Positions 9,502 to 22,408 of a stretch of DNA of 64,000 nt are shown piece by piece. The notes beneath the pieces were generated by a model. It searched no databases and was not told the DNA's origin. It saw only the letters and a list, made by a program, of their open reading frames with translations. The position numbers were made by a program, and so were the translations under genes. Source of the DNA: Candidatus Gastranaerophilales bacterium (lineage in GTDB: Bacteria > Cyanobacteriota > Vampirovibrionia > Gastranaerophilales > Gastranaerophilaceae); assembly GCA_944325315.1 (NCBI GenBank), contig CALVAA010000006.1:1-64000 (forward strand), given 5' to 3'. Within the stretch, counting starts at the first letter, position 1; each line of letters begins with the position of its first letter.

Positions 9502-10635
9502 TTATAAAAGGTGTTTTCGGATTTCATCGCTCACAAAACAAAGATTTTCTTTTGTGCCTATATTTTCGCTTTCTGTGTACGATTTTGAAAATTCAATAAA
9601 AGGCACTTTTTCTCTGGTATGATCAGTTCCTTTGTATGTGGGGTCGCAGCCATGGTCAGCTGTAATTATTAAAATGTCATCTTTTTTCATTGCTTTTAAA
9701 AAATTCGGTATGAATGAATCAATCTCTTCTATTGCCTTTTTGTATCCAAAAGGGTCTCTTCTGTGACCATACAACATATCGGTATCAACAAGATTTACAA
9801 AAATCAAATCACAATCGGATTCTTTAATTGCTTCAAGGGTCTTATTTAAACCATCCGTATTACCTTTAGTCAGAATTTTTTCACTTACTCCCGAACCGGT
9901 AAATATATCGTAAATTTTACCTATTCCCAATACTTTTTTATTATTTTTTACAAGTTCATCTAAAAGCGTGTCCTTTGGTGGCTTCAGAGAATAGTCATGC
10001 CTTAAAGCCCCAATTCTTGTTGGTTTGGAATCAATTATTCTATAGGGTCTTGCTATAACTCTTGAAATTCCATAATTGAGCTCATCTAAAAGTTTTCTTG
10101 CAGTTTTACACCACTCATATAATGTTTCAATTGGAATTAAATCAATATCTGCTGCAACTTGAAAAACGCTGTCTGCTGAAGTATAGATAATCGGGTATTT
10201 TGTTTTTTGGTGTTCAGCGTTTAGTTCTTCTATAATTTTTGTACCTGAAGCCGGATAATTTCCTAAAATTCCACCACAGTTTGTATCTTTTATGAAACTT
10301 TTTATTAACCTATCATCAAATTCCTTATATGTCCTAAAAGGTTTATCCAATACCAACCCCATAAGTTCCCAATGACCGGTCGTTGTATCTTTTCCTTTTG
10401 ATTTCATTTTTAAAATGCCGTATTTGCTATTTGGATTATTAACTTTTTTGACACCTTTAATATTAAGAATATTTCCAAAACCAATTTTTTCTAAATTTGG
10501 AACATTTAAACCGCCGGTTGCATCGGCTAAATTTTTTATTGTGTTAACAGAAGAATCATCTCCGAATTCTTCGGAATCAGCCATTGCGCCGCAGCCCATT
10601 GAATCTATAACAATTACTATTGCTCTTTTTTTCAT
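9502..10635 (-). CDS. deoB: Phosphopentomutase
   Basis: Interconverts ribose/deoxyribose 1- and 5-phosphates in nucleoside salvage; an alkaline-phosphatase-superfamily metalloenzyme. It is 377 residues, close to the family norm. Metal-ligand motifs are VIDSMGCGAMADS at the N-terminus, LVDTDMLYGHRRDP, and ADHGCDPTYKGTDHTRE near the C-terminus. KGKDTTTGHWELMG is the phosphopentomutase signature with the phosphorylated Thr. It lies 9 bases after the upstream decarboxylase gene with an AAGGA site, so the two form an operon, although no metabolic link between them is evident. Confidence 0.97.
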   Translation of the reverse strand: MKKRAIVIVIDSMGCGAMADSEEFGDDSSVNTIKNLADATGGLNVPNLEKIGFGNILNIKGVKKVNNPNSKYGILKMKSKGKDTTTGHWELMGLVLDKPFRTYKEFDDRLIKSFIKDTNCGGILGNYPASGTKIIEELNAEHQKTKYPIIYTSADSVFQVAADIDLIPIETLYEWCKTARKLLDELNYGISRVIARPYRIIDSKPTRIGALRHDYSLKPPKDTLLDELVKNNKKVLGIGKIYDIFTGSGVSEKILTKGNTDGLNKTLEAIKESDCDLIFVNLVDTDMLYGHRRDPFGYKKAIEEIDSFIPNFLKAMKKDDILIITADHGCDPTYKGTDHTREKVPFIEFSKSYTESENIGTKENLCFVSDEIRKHLL

Positions 10636-10644
10636 ATTTTTTCC

Positions 10645-11956
10645 TTAAACAATTATCTCGACATCATTATTCAGGTAATCCAAATGCCACTTTTGTATAG
10701 CTTCTCCCGGATACAAAAGACCTATTCCGGGGGGATAAGGAAGTATCATTTTGTTTGAAATTTTTAACAGTGAATCTTGTTTATTTATATAGATATATTT
10801 TTTGTTAAATGTCTCAAAAGGTTGAAGTTTTAACAAAGGGAAAGGTTGAAAATCAGCTTTTTGAAACTCAAACGATTGGTTAATCGGAACTTTTTTTAAA
10901 GCATTTTTAAGTTTTTCCAATTTCTGCTTACTTGTTCCTATGCCGCACAAATAAAGGCAACTTATTGAATTATTAAGCTCGTCTTCAATGTTGAATTTAT
11001 CGAACATGGTTTCTGATAAATCAAACCCTGAAACGCCGTTTTTTCTGACAAGTATTTTTAAAGGATCATGGTTTTCTTCTTCATACAGTTCAACACCGAA
11101 TCTTTGGAGTTCTTTTTGAAATTTTGAAATTTCATTTATCAAACCGTCAATTTCATTTTTTCCTTCTTTTGAATTTAAATAGCTTATGCAAGCTTCAATA
11201 TTTGACAAAAGCGGATACGAAGGAGATGTTGTGTGAATAAGATTAACGGATTTTTGGAATGTATCTGTATCTATGTTTTGAATATTTGGACTTATATTTA
11301 AAATTGCACACTGATTGAGTGCTCCTGCGGTTTTATGAAGCGAATTCACGCTAATATCAGCACCTTGCTTTATTGCTGAATCGCATAACTTATCACTAAA
11401 GGCGTTTAAACTGCCGTGTGCTTCATCTATAAGCAAATATACACCATATTTTTTACATATTGCTGCAATTTTTCTGATATCGGAATTAATTCCTTCATAA
11501 GTAGGCGATGTCATTATAAATACTTTGTAATTATCCAGTTTAAGTGTGGCTTCCAGCTTATTGGGATCAATTACAGTGTATATTCCCCAATCTTCGTTTA
11601 TCTCAGGCATAAACCAGCTGGTATTTGCCATGGTTAAAACAAGACCGTTAAAAACAGACTTATGACAATTTCTTGCAACCAACACTTTATCGTTAATATT
11701 GATTATGGCTTTCATTGCGGCAAGTATTGCAGTTGTTGCTCCTTGGGTAATAAAAAAAGTCTGCTTTGTACCTAAAATATCTGACACTTTTCCTTGCGCT
11801 ACCAGTATTGAATTTTTTGGATTTGCTAAATTGTCAAATCCGTCTATTTCCGAATAATCCCATTTATAAAAACAGTCTAAATTATTACAAAAAGGCGCTT
11901 TTTGAAAATGTGACGGCGTTGTGAATAATATTCTTTCATTTTTTTTACTTAACAAT

Positions 11957-11970
<14 letters not shown>
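10645..11970 (-). CDS. Orn/Lys/Arg-type PLP decarboxylase
   Basis: Fold-type I PLP enzyme of the Orn/Lys/Arg decarboxylase major-domain family (Gram-positive SpeA/Cad type). It probably makes a polyamine from arginine, lysine or ornithine in the cytosol. It is 441 residues, slightly shorter than the usual 470-490. Motifs are FFITQGATTAILAAMKA, LLIDEAHGSLNAF (PLP-ring Asp and His) and VNSLHKTAGALNQCAIL with the PLP lysine K213. The short C-terminal domain ends with PYPPGIGLLYPGE. Substrate cannot be told from sequence. The start lies 23 bases from divergent ligA, with no ribosome site. Confidence 0.85.
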
Positions 11971-14015
<2,045 letters not shown>

Positions 14016-14017
14016 TA

Positions 14018-14734
14018 ATGAGAAAACTGTTTTTGGCTGCATTTGGTTTTTTAGCTTTAAGCGTACCGGTTATGTCTTTTGCGCAAGAATCTACTATAAG
14101 CAGTGATATCAGTATAAATAAACAAGTACTTCCTGATACGGTAACAATAACATTTTATGTGGTAAATTCAGGAGGTAATATTAAAGATATAAAAGAAAAA
14201 AATGATAAAACTGTAAACAATGTTATATCCTTAATCAAAGCCAGATTAAAAGAAGGTGAATCAATCAGGACGATTGCGTATAGGATAAATAATATATATT
14301 CTTATAAAGATAAAGTAAGAATTTTCCAAAAATATGAAGTTTCAAACGGTTTTGAAGTTAAATTAAAAGATTTGGACAAAATATCGGAAATTATAGATTT
14401 GGCAACTAAAAATGATGTTAAAAATGTTCAAAACATTGTATTTTCTCTTGAAGATGCAAACAATACCTGTAATTCATTAATGGCCCAAGCTTTAAAACTG
14501 GCGCAATCAAGAGCACAATATATTGCAAAATCCGGCGGTTTGGAACTTTTAAAACCAAAATCAATATCTCCTTACTGTTCTGTTTCATCAAATTCAACCA
14601 CTCCCAGAATGTATGCTAACGCTTCATTTAAAGCTGAAGGCACAAGCTATGATACGGCAAATGTTGTTGAATCAATAGAACCCGGTGTGCTTGATGCAAG
14701 AGCTAATGTTAATATGGTATATTATTTAAAATAG
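14018..14734 (+). CDS. Exported SIMPL-domain (DUF541) protein
   Basis: 238 residues. Residues 1-24 are a signal peptide (MRKLFLAAFGFLALSVPVMS, cut near SFA-QE). The rest is a SIMPL/DUF541 domain: VLPDTVTITFYVV, NNVISLIKARLKE, YEVSNGFEVKLKDLDKISEI and VQNIVFSLEDAN. The fold forms oligomeric periplasmic or cell-surface assemblies in other bacteria; function here is unknown. I chose ATG 14018 because the AAAGGAG at 14004-14010 is 7 bases away; the ATG at 14012 is only one base from it and overlaps the ligA stop. It is coupled to ligA. Confidence 0.85.
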   Translation: MRKLFLAAFGFLALSVPVMSFAQESTISSDISINKQVLPDTVTITFYVVNSGGNIKDIKEKNDKTVNNVISLIKARLKEGESIRTIAYRINNIYSYKDKVRIFQKYEVSNGFEVKLKDLDKISEIIDLATKNDVKNVQNIVFSLEDANNTCNSLMAQALKLAQSRAQYIAKSGGLELLKPKSISPYCSVSSNSTTPRMYANASFKAEGTSYDTANVVESIEPGVLDARANVNMVYYLK

Positions 14735-14854
14735 TGCTTGCAATTTGCTTTTTTAAATGATATGTTATTTATGTTAGCACTGGATGGATTAACCTTTTGG
14801 TTTTAAATTTGTTGTGCTTTTTTATATTACAAAGTAGTTTATCACGGGTAATTT

Positions 14855-17800
14855 GTGAAATATACATTTAACAATAAATACTTAAAAGAAAACTCCAAAC
14901 CCGGCTCTTTTAGAAGGGGCTATGAAACTTTTCAAAAGGGCATGGTGGAAGAAGTAAAATTTAATGAAAATATTGTAAGAGCAAAAGTAAAGGGCAATTT
15001 TAAATCCCATTATGAAACAGGAATTAAGTTTACTAAATCAGAAGCAAGGCCAACTTGCAATTGTCCTTTAGAAGAACCATGGTGTAAGCATGCAATTGCT
15101 CTTGGTTTTTATTCTCTTAAAAATCACTTTTGGGACGAATTTTTATATGAAAAATTTGATATAGAACCAAATTTGACTGATGAAGATTTGCCTATGAATG
15201 AAAACCCCATGGGGGATTTTATATTTCACTTTAATCCAAAAAGAAGACAAAACTTTTTTTCAATTCTTGTAATGAACAGACACACAAAAAAGGTTATCCG
15301 GGACCTTGAGGCTGTTTTTAAACAAATTATTGCAAGACAAAAAGAAGAAGAAAATTTTGAACTCAATAACTCGCAAAAGCTTGAAGTTGTTATGTTTAAG
15401 ATGCTGCTTAATCAATCAAGGCTGGATAAAAAATCCGGTTGGTATGATGTTTCTATAAATAAATTTGATGAGTTTTTTAAGATGCTTTCAAAAATGGATG
15501 ATGTTATAGATGCTAAAACTCATAAAAAAATTAAATTTTCGGATTCCATTTGGAATCTTTGTTTGGATGTTAATGTGTCTTATGTAGGCAATGTGTTGTT
15601 GAGCTTGTATTGGAAAAGAAATGATACCGATGAAATATATCCTTTTGAAGAAGTAAGGTACTTTTCACGCCAATTAAAATGGGGCAGATATAAAGATGTT
15701 ATATTTCCTTGTGATACACAAGTAAGTGTCATTCCCCAAAACCTTACAAAAGCGAGTTTTTCAGATATAAAAGATGCGGACGGCGGAAAATTTATATATG
15801 AGGAACTTCCAAAACTAAAAGAAGTGATGACGGTTAATTTATCGGAAGAAATGGAAAAATTAACTTTTGAAAAACGCCCGCCAAAGTGCATTGTTGAGTT
15901 GGGTGTTGACTACGATCAGTCCTTAAAGGCTTCTTTGGAGTTTGAGTATGACGGAGTTAGAGTTCCTTATCAAAAACAATATAAAAGTCCTTATGTTACT
16001 ATAAAAGATCCTAAAAAAGATTTATTGTATTGGATTAAAAGAGACATGCAGTTTGAGCAAGCAGCTTATCAGATGCTTCTTGCTTGTCGTTTTGCTCCGG
16101 TTCAGTCTAATAATTTAGCTCTCGATAAAGAACTTGCAATTGATTTTTATAATTACTATATTTCAAAAGCAGGCGATGGTTGGGAGTTTATAGAAAAGGA
16201 CGATTTATCCTTTTATAAATTAAATAAAAAGGGCTTAAAATTGGTTGCGGATATTGACTTTTCCCAAGATGGTACGGATAAATTTGAAATCCAACTGAGG
16301 GGTATGGCTGATGATCGTGAAGTTGATTTTGAAAAAATTATAGATTTAACTTATGAAGGCTCTAAATACTATAATATCCCTTCAGGAGGGCAAGTTTCAA
16401 TTCCGGTTGACGATGTATTGTCTTTATTGAAATCATTTAACACGTATGATGTTTATAAAAATGATGAAGATAAATACATTGTAAAAACATACAGGGCAGG
16501 TGTTGTATCCGAAATGGAAAAGATGGGCATAACCTTAAAAATGAGCAGAACTTTTTCTAAATTCTGGAAAGAAATCTCAACTTTTTCAACCATGGATACA
16601 ACTCCGCTTCCCAAAGCAAGCAAAGCTGAACTCAGAGAGTACCAACTAAAGGGTTATTCTTGGCTTTGGTTTTTGTATAAATACGGCCTCAACGGTGTTT
16701 TGGCAGATGATATGGGGCTTGGAAAAACAGTTCAAACTCTTACACTTTTACAAAAAGCCAAAGAAAAAGATAACAAAGAACCCAATCTTGTTGTGTGTCC
16801 TACAAGTGTTGTTTTTAACTGGGAAAAGGAAATTGAGAAGTTTGCACCTAATTTAAAATTTCTTACTCTATCAGGGTCAGATAGAAAAACAAAATTTAAA
16901 GATATTGAAAAATATGATGTAATAATAACTTCTTATGCGCTTGTGAGGCGTGATATAGCAGAGCTTCAAAAATATAAATTCAGATATGTTATTTTGGATG
17001 AATCACAGAACATTAAAAATGCGACAAGTCAAACTTCTCTTGCGTGTAAAAAACTAAATTCTACACACAGACTGGCTTTATCAGGTACACCGATTGAAAA
17101 TAAATTGGAAGAGTTGTGGTCTGTATTTGACTTTTTAATGCCCGGATTTTTGTTTGATGCAAGAGAATTTAACAACCGTTATGTTACCCCTATTGTTGAA
17201 AATGAAGATACTGAAGTTCAAAAACGCTTAAAATCGCAAATTTTCCCATTCATTTTAAGAAGAATGAAAAGAGATGTTGCAAAAGATTTACCCGATAAAA
17301 TTGAATCAGTTGCTTATTGTGAACTTACTTCAGATCAAAAGGATTTATATTTACAAGTTCTTGATTCCACAAAAGAAGAACTATTTAAGTCAATTGAAAC
17401 TGTCGGTCTTGAAAAGTCCAGAATGTCTATTTTCTCTGCACTTTTAAGATTAAGACAAATTTGTTGCCATCCAAGGCTTTATGATAAAGAAGGAAAATTA
17501 AACATCAATGAATCCGGTAAATTTGAACAGCTTCAAGATATGCTTGAGGAAATAATAGCTGAAAAGCACAGGATTCTTCTATTCTCGCAGTTTGTCGGAA
17601 TGTTGGATATAATTCAAGACTGGCTTGTTAAAAAAGGCATTAAACACGAATACTTATCCGGAAAAACAAAAGACAGACAAGCAGTTGTTGACAGATTTAA
17701 CAACGACAGTACAATTCCAGTCTTCCTTGTGTCTTTAAAAGCCGGCGGCACAGGTCTAAATTTAACGGGAGCTGATTATGTAATTCATTATGATCCCTGG

Positions 17801-18022
17801 TGGAATCCGGCTGTCGAAGACCAGGCAACTGACAGGGCTTACAGAATCGGTCAAACTAAAAAAGTTTTTGTATACAGACTTATTACCAAAGGAACGGTAG
17901 AAGAAAAAATTCAGGCATTAAAGTCTAAAAAACGTTCTTTGGTAGACAGTGTTATATCAATTGACAGAAACATAGTTAAATCTCTTACTTACCAAGATAT
18001 TAAGGATATTTTTTCAATATAA
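14855..18022 (+). CDS. SWIM-domain SNF2/Swi2 helicase-like ATPase
   Basis: A 1055-residue DNA translocase of the bacterial SNF2 group. An N-terminal SWIM zinc finger (CNCPLEEPWCKHAIAL, residues about 69-84) is followed by a long middle region. The ATPase then begins at ELREYQLKGYSWLWFLY. Walker A is ADDMGLGKTVQT (K624), motif II is LDESQNIKN and motif III is LALSGTPIENKLEELW. Helicase C has LFSQFVGMLDII, LVSLKAGGTGLNLTGADYVI and QATDRAYRIGQ. The start is GTG (TTTGTGAAATAT) with no clear ribosome site. Usual role is remodelling protein-DNA or RNA polymerase complexes; the exact target is unknown. It appears to be a single-gene unit. Confidence 0.93.
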   Translation: MKYTFNNKYLKENSKPGSFRRGYETFQKGMVEEVKFNENIVRAKVKGNFKSHYETGIKFTKSEARPTCNCPLEEPWCKHAIALGFYSLKNHFWDEFLYEKFDIEPNLTDEDLPMNENPMGDFIFHFNPKRRQNFFSILVMNRHTKKVIRDLEAVFKQIIARQKEEENFELNNSQKLEVVMFKMLLNQSRLDKKSGWYDVSINKFDEFFKMLSKMDDVIDAKTHKKIKFSDSIWNLCLDVNVSYVGNVLLSLYWKRNDTDEIYPFEEVRYFSRQLKWGRYKDVIFPCDTQVSVIPQNLTKASFSDIKDADGGKFIYEELPKLKEVMTVNLSEEMEKLTFEKRPPKCIVELGVDYDQSLKASLEFEYDGVRVPYQKQYKSPYVTIKDPKKDLLYWIKRDMQFEQAAYQMLLACRFAPVQSNNLALDKELAIDFYNYYISKAGDGWEFIEKDDLSFYKLNKKGLKLVADIDFSQDGTDKFEIQLRGMADDREVDFEKIIDLTYEGSKYYNIPSGGQVSIPVDDVLSLLKSFNTYDVYKNDEDKYIVKTYRAGVVSEMEKMGITLKMSRTFSKFWKEISTFSTMDTTPLPKASKAELREYQLKGYSWLWFLYKYGLNGVLADDMGLGKTVQTLTLLQKAKEKDNKEPNLVVCPTSVVFNWEKEIEKFAPNLKFLTLSGSDRKTKFKDIEKYDVIITSYALVRRDIAELQKYKFRYVILDESQNIKNATSQTSLACKKLNSTHRLALSGTPIENKLEELWSVFDFLMPGFLFDAREFNNRYVTPIVENEDTEVQKRLKSQIFPFILRRMKRDVAKDLPDKIESVAYCELTSDQKDLYLQVLDSTKEELFKSIETVGLEKSRMSIFSALLRLRQICCHPRLYDKEGKLNINESGKFEQLQDMLEEIIAEKHRILLFSQFVGMLDIIQDWLVKKGIKHEYLSGKTKDRQAVVDRFNNDSTIPVFLVSLKAGGTGLNLTGADYVIHYDPWWNPAVEDQATDRAYRIGQTKKVFVYRLITKGTVEEKIQALKSKKRSLVDSVISIDRNIVKSLTYQDIKDIFSI

Positions 18023-18103
18023 CTTTCTTAATATTTGTTAATATTAAAGCAACTTAGTTTTTTTTTGGATTTATTATTATTGTTATAATGAAAGGCAATA
18101 ACA

Positions 18104-18436
18104 ATGAAAATTAGTTTTAATCCAAACTCAAAATGCACCTTTAGCGCTAATAAAAACTTTATCAACGGCAAAAATGAGACAAGTATTAGCCAAAAAGATG
18201 ATATTAAAAATAAAGAAGCATCTGAAGTTGTTTTAATAAAACCTTTTGAAGATGTTAAATTGACAACACCAAAGTATATGTATTCAAATCCGGATTTAAT
18301 TTTAGTTCATGGAGACAAAAATGATAACTTTAAAATAAATAATCTCGAAGATGCATATATGTTGCTTGGAAATAATTTTGACGACGATCAGGTTGTTTTC
18401 CCCAGAGACTTCAAGATGGGTGAACGCAAATATTAA
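18104..18436 (+). CDS. Small lineage-type hypothetical protein (MKISFNPNS start)
   Basis: 110 residues beginning MKISFNPNSKCTFSANKNF, a start style (short basic-hydrophobic beta stretch, then F-x-A/G) that I associate with many Gastranaerophilales proteins of unknown role. The remainder is polar (ASEVVLIKPFEDVKLTTPKY, NLEDAYMLLGNNFDDDQVVF) with no membrane span. An extended -10, TGTTATAAT (18081-18089), and an AAAGG site support expression. It converges with prfA, 3 bases between stops. A weak hairpin at 18024-18048 upstream may end the helicase transcript. Confidence 0.55.
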   Translation: MKISFNPNSKCTFSANKNFINGKNETSISQKDDIKNKEASEVVLIKPFEDVKLTTPKYMYSNPDLILVHGDKNDNFKINNLEDAYMLLGNNFDDDQVVFPRDFKMGERKY

Positions 18437-18439
18437 AGG

Positions 18440-19531
18440 CTATTCTACGTCGCTTTGAGCAAGTTTTTCAAGTTTTAATTTCTGATCATACTCAATTAAC
18501 ATATTTATTAATTTATCCAAATTTCCCTCAATAACCTCTCTTACATCCAAATTTTGTCCGATTCGATGATCGGTAAGACGGCCTTGAGGGAAATTGTATG
18601 TTCTTATTCTTTCAGATCTGTCGCCCGTTCCGACTTGTGAGCGCCGAAGGTCGGTTACCTCTTGCATTTGTTTTTGAACTTCCATATCATATAGTTTTGC
18701 TTTTAAAATTTGCAAAGCTCTTTCTTTATTTTGCAGTTGGGAACGCTCTTCTGTGCAGAATATCATAATGCCTGTTGGTTTATGAAAAACTCTTGCCGCT
18801 GTTTCAACTTTATTAACATTTTGACCGCCAGCGCCGCCTGAACGTGCAGTTGTGATTTCAATATCATTCATATTAAGTTCAATTTCAACATCATCCACCT
18901 CGGGCATAACCGCAACTGTAGCTGTTGAAGTATGAACCCTGCCTTGTGATTCGGTTTGAGGCACTCTTTGAACTCTGTGAACCCCGGATTCATATTTTAA
19001 ATGCGAGTATACATTTTCTCCTTTTATTGAAATAACAACCTCAGAAACACCTCCTGCTTCACATTCGTTAATGGATAAAATTTTTGTTTGCCAGCCTTTA
19101 TTTTGTGCATATCTTAAATACATTCTCATAAGGTCGCCAGCAAAAATATTAGCTTCATCTCCTCCTGCTGAGCCTCTTATTTCAAGCATAATATCCTTAT
19201 CATCCATGGGGTCTTTAGGAAGCAAAAGGACTTTAAGACGCTGTTCAAATTCAGCTATTTTATTTTCATTAGTACTTATTTCGTTGTTTAAAAATTCTCT
19301 CATTGAAGAATCTTTTTCACTATGAAGCATTTCTTTTGCTTCATTTATGGCACTCATTGCTTCTTTATATTGGTAGTAAATATTTACCGTTTCTTCCATT
19401 GTTTTTCTTTGCTTGGATAAATCTCTGAATTTTTCATAGTCTTGTATAATTTCAGGTTTGGATATAATTTCTCCAAGCTCTTTATATCTTTTTTCAATTT
19501 GTTCAACTTTTTCAAACATTGAATTATCCAT
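18440..19531 (-). CDS. prfA: Peptide chain release factor 1
   Basis: Releases finished peptides at UAA/UAG codons. It is 363 residues, standard for RF1. The catalytic GGQ is at 235-237 in [15 protein letters not shown]1-type anticodon-loop and domain text includes [20 protein letters not shown] and [20 protein letters not shown]. The ATG overlaps the thyX stop (ATGGATAA), and AGGA lies 11 bases upstream. It is the last gene of rpmE-thyX-prfA, an order close to the rpmE-prfA neighbourhood of many bacteria. Confidence 0.97.
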   Translation of the reverse strand: MDNSMFEKVEQIEKRYKELGEIISKPEIIQDYEKFRDLSKQRKTMEETVNIYYQYKEAMSAINEAKEMLHSEKDSSMREFLNNEISTNENKIAEFEQRLKVLLLPKDPMDDKDIMLEIRGSAGGDEANIFAGDLMRMYLRYAQNKGWQTKILSINECEAGGVSEVVISIKGENVYSHLKYESGVHRVQRVPQTESQGRVHTSTATVAVMPEVDDVEIELNMNDIEITTARSGGAGGQNVNKVETAARVFHKPTGIMIFCTEERSQLQNKERALQILKAKLYDMEVQKQMQEVTDLRRSQVGTGDRSERIRTYNFPQGRLTDHRIGQNLDVREVIEGNLDKLINMLIEYDQKLKLEKLAQSDVE

Positions 19532-20219
19532 TTTTTGTTTTCATCCTTCCGCAAGAGTTGTCTTCATCGCAATAGCCTAAACGTTCACATTTTGGAACAA
19601 GATGCTCGCTGAGCCAAGGTTCAATTTCTTCCACAAGGGCACACATTTTTTTTACGGCCATTCTGATTTCTAATTGTGCCCTTGTGCAGAGTCTGAGGTT
19701 TGCAAGGTGTATAAGTTCACGCAAATTTAAACTTACAACCAAAGAACTTGCCGTTGCATTTGGAAGGATTGATCTGGCATCTTCGCTTTTAATTCCTTTT
19801 GAAACAAGTTCAGCATAAAGTTGAGCGGTTTTTTCCATTTGCTCCGTAAACTTTTTATAAAGCTCGCTATTGGCCTCAATTGCAGGTGGAACAATAAAAT
19901 CAAAATCGCCTTTTTCTTTAACATATCTTTGGGATTTTTGTGAGAAACTTGCATGTCTGTGTCTGACTAATTGATGAGTAGCGGCTCTTGAGATGTTATT
20001 AATCGCAAATGTAAGCTGAATATGTTCAATCGTAGAATAGTGTCCTGATGAGATGACTTTTTTAATCAGTGAAAGTTTTTTTTCTTTATCGTCTGTAATA
20101 TTTGTATATATTTCTATAGCACCGTCAGGACTGTAGCAGGTTCTGCATGCTGTGTATATAACATCTAAAAGGTTATCGGGTATAGAAATTAAAGAAACTT
20201 CCAGATTTTTTTTCGGCAT
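19524..20219 (-). CDS. thyX: Flavin-dependent thymidylate synthase
   Basis: Makes dTMP from dUMP with FAD and methylene-THF. It is 231 residues. The ThyX signature RHRx7S is [11 protein letters not shown], residues 86-96, followed by [21 protein letters not shown] carries the conserved HxSxxEH-type segment, and [13 protein letters not shown] the C-terminal dUMP-binding part. I place the start at 20219, where GGGAG lies 6 bases upstream; the frame stays open a further five codons (MWEYI) without a site. thyA was not seen in the window. Confidence 0.95.
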   Translation of the reverse strand: MPKKNLEVSLISIPDNLLDVIYTACRTCYSPDGAIEIYTNITDDKEKKLSLIKKVISSGHYSTIEHIQLTFAINNISRAATHQLVRHRHASFSQKSQRYVKEKGDFDFIVPPAIEANSELYKKFTEQMEKTAQLYAELVSKGIKSEDARSILPNATASSLVVSLNLRELIHLANLRLCTRAQLEIRMAVKKMCALVEEIEPWLSEHLVPKCERLGYCDEDNSCGRMKTKNG

Positions 20220-20255
20220 TATGTACTCCCACAAGTAAACTCAATGAATATAAAT

Positions 20256-20278
20256 TTGGCTGGTAATTAGCCAGCCAA
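20256..20278 (-). terminator. Hairpin between rpmE and thyX
   Basis: Perfect 8-bp stem TTGGCTGG / CCAGCCAA with a 7-nt loop, followed on the minus strand by ATTTATATT. The weak U-tract suggests partial termination, leaving some read-through from rpmE to thyX-prfA. Confidence 0.55.
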
Positions 20279-20292
20279 CACTAAATTTACAA

Positions 20293-20493
20293 CTATTTTT
20301 TTTCGTAACGTTTTTTGAATCTTTCAACTCTGCCTTCGGAATCAAGAATCTTTTGATTTCCTGTATAAAAAGGATGGCAGGCGTTACAAATTTCAACAGT
20401 GATATTTTCTTCAACCGAACCGGTTTCAATTTCATTACCACATACACATTTTATAGTTGTTTTTTTGTAATCAGGATGAATATCTTTTTTCAT
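20293..20493 (-). CDS. rpmE: 50S ribosomal protein L31
   Basis: 66 residues, zinc-type L31. The text [20 protein letters not shown] is the family start, the Cys ligands are CVC near residue 17 and CNAC near 37, and the C-terminus reads [20 protein letters not shown]. An AAGGGA site precedes the ATG. It heads rpmE-thyX-prfA and diverges from lepA. Confidence 0.97.
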   Translation of the reverse strand: MKKDIHPDYKKTTIKCVCGNEIETGSVEENITVEICNACHPFYTGNQKILDSEGRVERFKKRYEKK

Positions 20494-20592
20494 TGCGTTC
20501 CCTTTTTAGTGATGATATCTTATATTAACTATTTTATGCTGCTAAAAAAATATTTTCAAGCAGGAAAAAATATTTTAATATTTTTTTTATTG

Positions 20593-20598
20593 TATAAT
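20593..20598 (+). promoter_or_regulatory. -10 of lepA (leaderless start)
   Basis: Consensus TATAAT ending 7 nt before the lepA ATG, within a T-rich stretch. No ribosome site exists between them, which predicts a leaderless message. Confidence 0.5.
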
Positions 20599-20605
20599 TA
20601 AACTT

Positions 20606-22408
20606 ATGAAAAGACTTGAAAATATTAGAAATTTTAGTATTATAGCTCATATTGACCATGGTAAGTCCACTCTTGCAGACAGGCTTTTGGAAGCAACAAA
20701 TACAATTTCCAAAAGAGATATGCAGGACCAGCTTTTAGATACTATGGATATAGAGCGTGAACGTGGTATTACAATCAAATTAAATGCTGCTAAAATGAAC
20801 TACAGGTCTAAGGACAATAAAGACTATATTTTAAATCTGATAGATACTCCGGGACACGTTGATTTTTCATATGAAGTTTCAAGGTCTCTTGCAGCCTGTG
20901 AAGGCGCACTTCTTATAGTTGATGCTACGCAAGGCGTTGAAGCACAGACTTTAGCAAATGTTTATCTTGCTATGGAACAAAATTTAGAAATTATTCCTGT
21001 TATAAATAAAATTGACTTACCTAGCGCCGATGTTGAGCGTGTAAAAAAAGAAATTGAAGACGTGCTTGGAATTGATGCATCGAGTGCAATTCCGGTGAGT
21101 GCAAAAACCGGCATTGGGATAGATAATGTTCTCGAAGCTATAATAAAATATATTCCTGCTCCGATTGATACATCTGATAAACCTTTAAGAGCCCTTGTTT
21201 TTGACAGTGCTTATGATGCGTATTTGGGCACAATATGTTTTTTTAAAGTGGTAGACGGTTCAATTAAACTGGGTGATAAAATAAAATTTATGGCTACAGG
21301 GAAAGAATTCGAAGTTATTGAACTCGGGTTTTTAAATCCAAACAGAATAAAAGTAGATGAATTAAAAACAGGTGAAGTTGGCTACTTTGCAGGTTCAATC
21401 AAAGAAATTACCCGCTTTGTCGGAGACACAATAACAAATAGTCAAATACCTGCCCCTGAACCATTAGAAGGATATAAAGAGGCTAAACCAATGGTGTTTT
21501 CAGGACTATACCCCGTTAACAATGAAGATTACCATGAATTGAAAGATGCCCTTGAAAAATTAAAGCTTTCAGATAGCTCAATAACATATGAACCTGAAAC
21601 ATCAAATGCCTTAGGGTTCGGCTTTAGATGCGGTTTTTTAGGCATGCTCCATATGGAAATTGCCCAAGAAAGGTTAGAGCGGGAGTATAATTTGTCTTTA
21701 ATTACAACCGCCCCTTCTGTTATATATAGAGTCTATAAAACAGACGGTTCTATGGTTGAAATTGATAATCCTTCTGAACTCCCAGCTCCTCAGTATAGGG
21801 ATTATATTGAAGAGCCGTATGTTAGGGTTAATATTTTTACTCCAAACGATTATGTCGGAACTTTGATGGAGCTTTGTCAGGATAAACGCGGTATTTTTGT
21901 AAATATGCACTATATTGATGATGTTAGAGTTAATTTAGAATATCAAGTACCATTATCTGAAGTTATTACTGATTTTTATGACCAGTTAAAATCCCGCTCA
22001 AAAGGATATGCTAGCCTTGACTATGAATTTTGTGATTACAAGCGCTCGGATCTTGTTAAAATGGATATTTTGCTTGCAAATGAGATAGTTGATGCGCTTT
22101 CTGTTATATGTCATAAAGATAGTGCTTATAACATTGGGCAAAAACTTACAAATAAATTGAAAGAAATTATTCCAAGACAGCTATTCGAAGTTGCAATCCA
22201 AGCTGCAATCGGCGGCAGGGTTATAGCAAGAACAAACATTAAGGCTCTTAGAAAATCTGTTCTTGATAAGTGCTATGGCGGGGATATTTCAAGAAAAAGA
22301 AAATTGCTTGAAAAACAAAAACGTGGTAAAAAGCGAATGAAATCAGTAGGCAGGGTAGAAATTCCGCAAGAAGCGTTTATGGCGGTTTTGTCTTTAAATG
22401 AAGATTAG
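20606..22408 (+). CDS. lepA: Elongation factor 4 (LepA)
   Basis: Ribosomal back-translocase GTPase of 600 residues, the normal length. G1 is [17 protein letters not shown]2/G3 are [11 protein letters not shown] and [12 protein letters not shown], and G4 is [11 protein letters not shown]. The LepA-specific C-terminal domain includes [20 protein letters not shown] and ends [19 protein letters not shown]. It is a monocistronic gene, with a -10 placed to make the mRNA leaderless. Confidence 0.97.
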   Translation: MKRLENIRNFSIIAHIDHGKSTLADRLLEATNTISKRDMQDQLLDTMDIERERGITIKLNAAKMNYRSKDNKDYILNLIDTPGHVDFSYEVSRSLAACEGALLIVDATQGVEAQTLANVYLAMEQNLEIIPVINKIDLPSADVERVKKEIEDVLGIDASSAIPVSAKTGIGIDNVLEAIIKYIPAPIDTSDKPLRALVFDSAYDAYLGTICFFKVVDGSIKLGDKIKFMATGKEFEVIELGFLNPNRIKVDELKTGEVGYFAGSIKEITRFVGDTITNSQIPAPEPLEGYKEAKPMVFSGLYPVNNEDYHELKDALEKLKLSDSSITYEPETSNALGFGFRCGFLGMLHMEIAQERLEREYNLSLITTAPSVIYRVYKTDGSMVEIDNPSELPAPQYRDYIEEPYVRVNIFTPNDYVGTLMELCQDKRGIFVNMHYIDDVRVNLEYQVPLSEVITDFYDQLKSRSKGYASLDYEFCDYKRSDLVKMDILLANEIVDALSVICHKDSAYNIGQKLTNKLKEIIPRQLFEVAIQAAIGGRVIARTNIKALRKSVLDKCYGGDISRKRKLLEKQKRGKKRMKSVGRVEIPQEAFMAVLSLNED

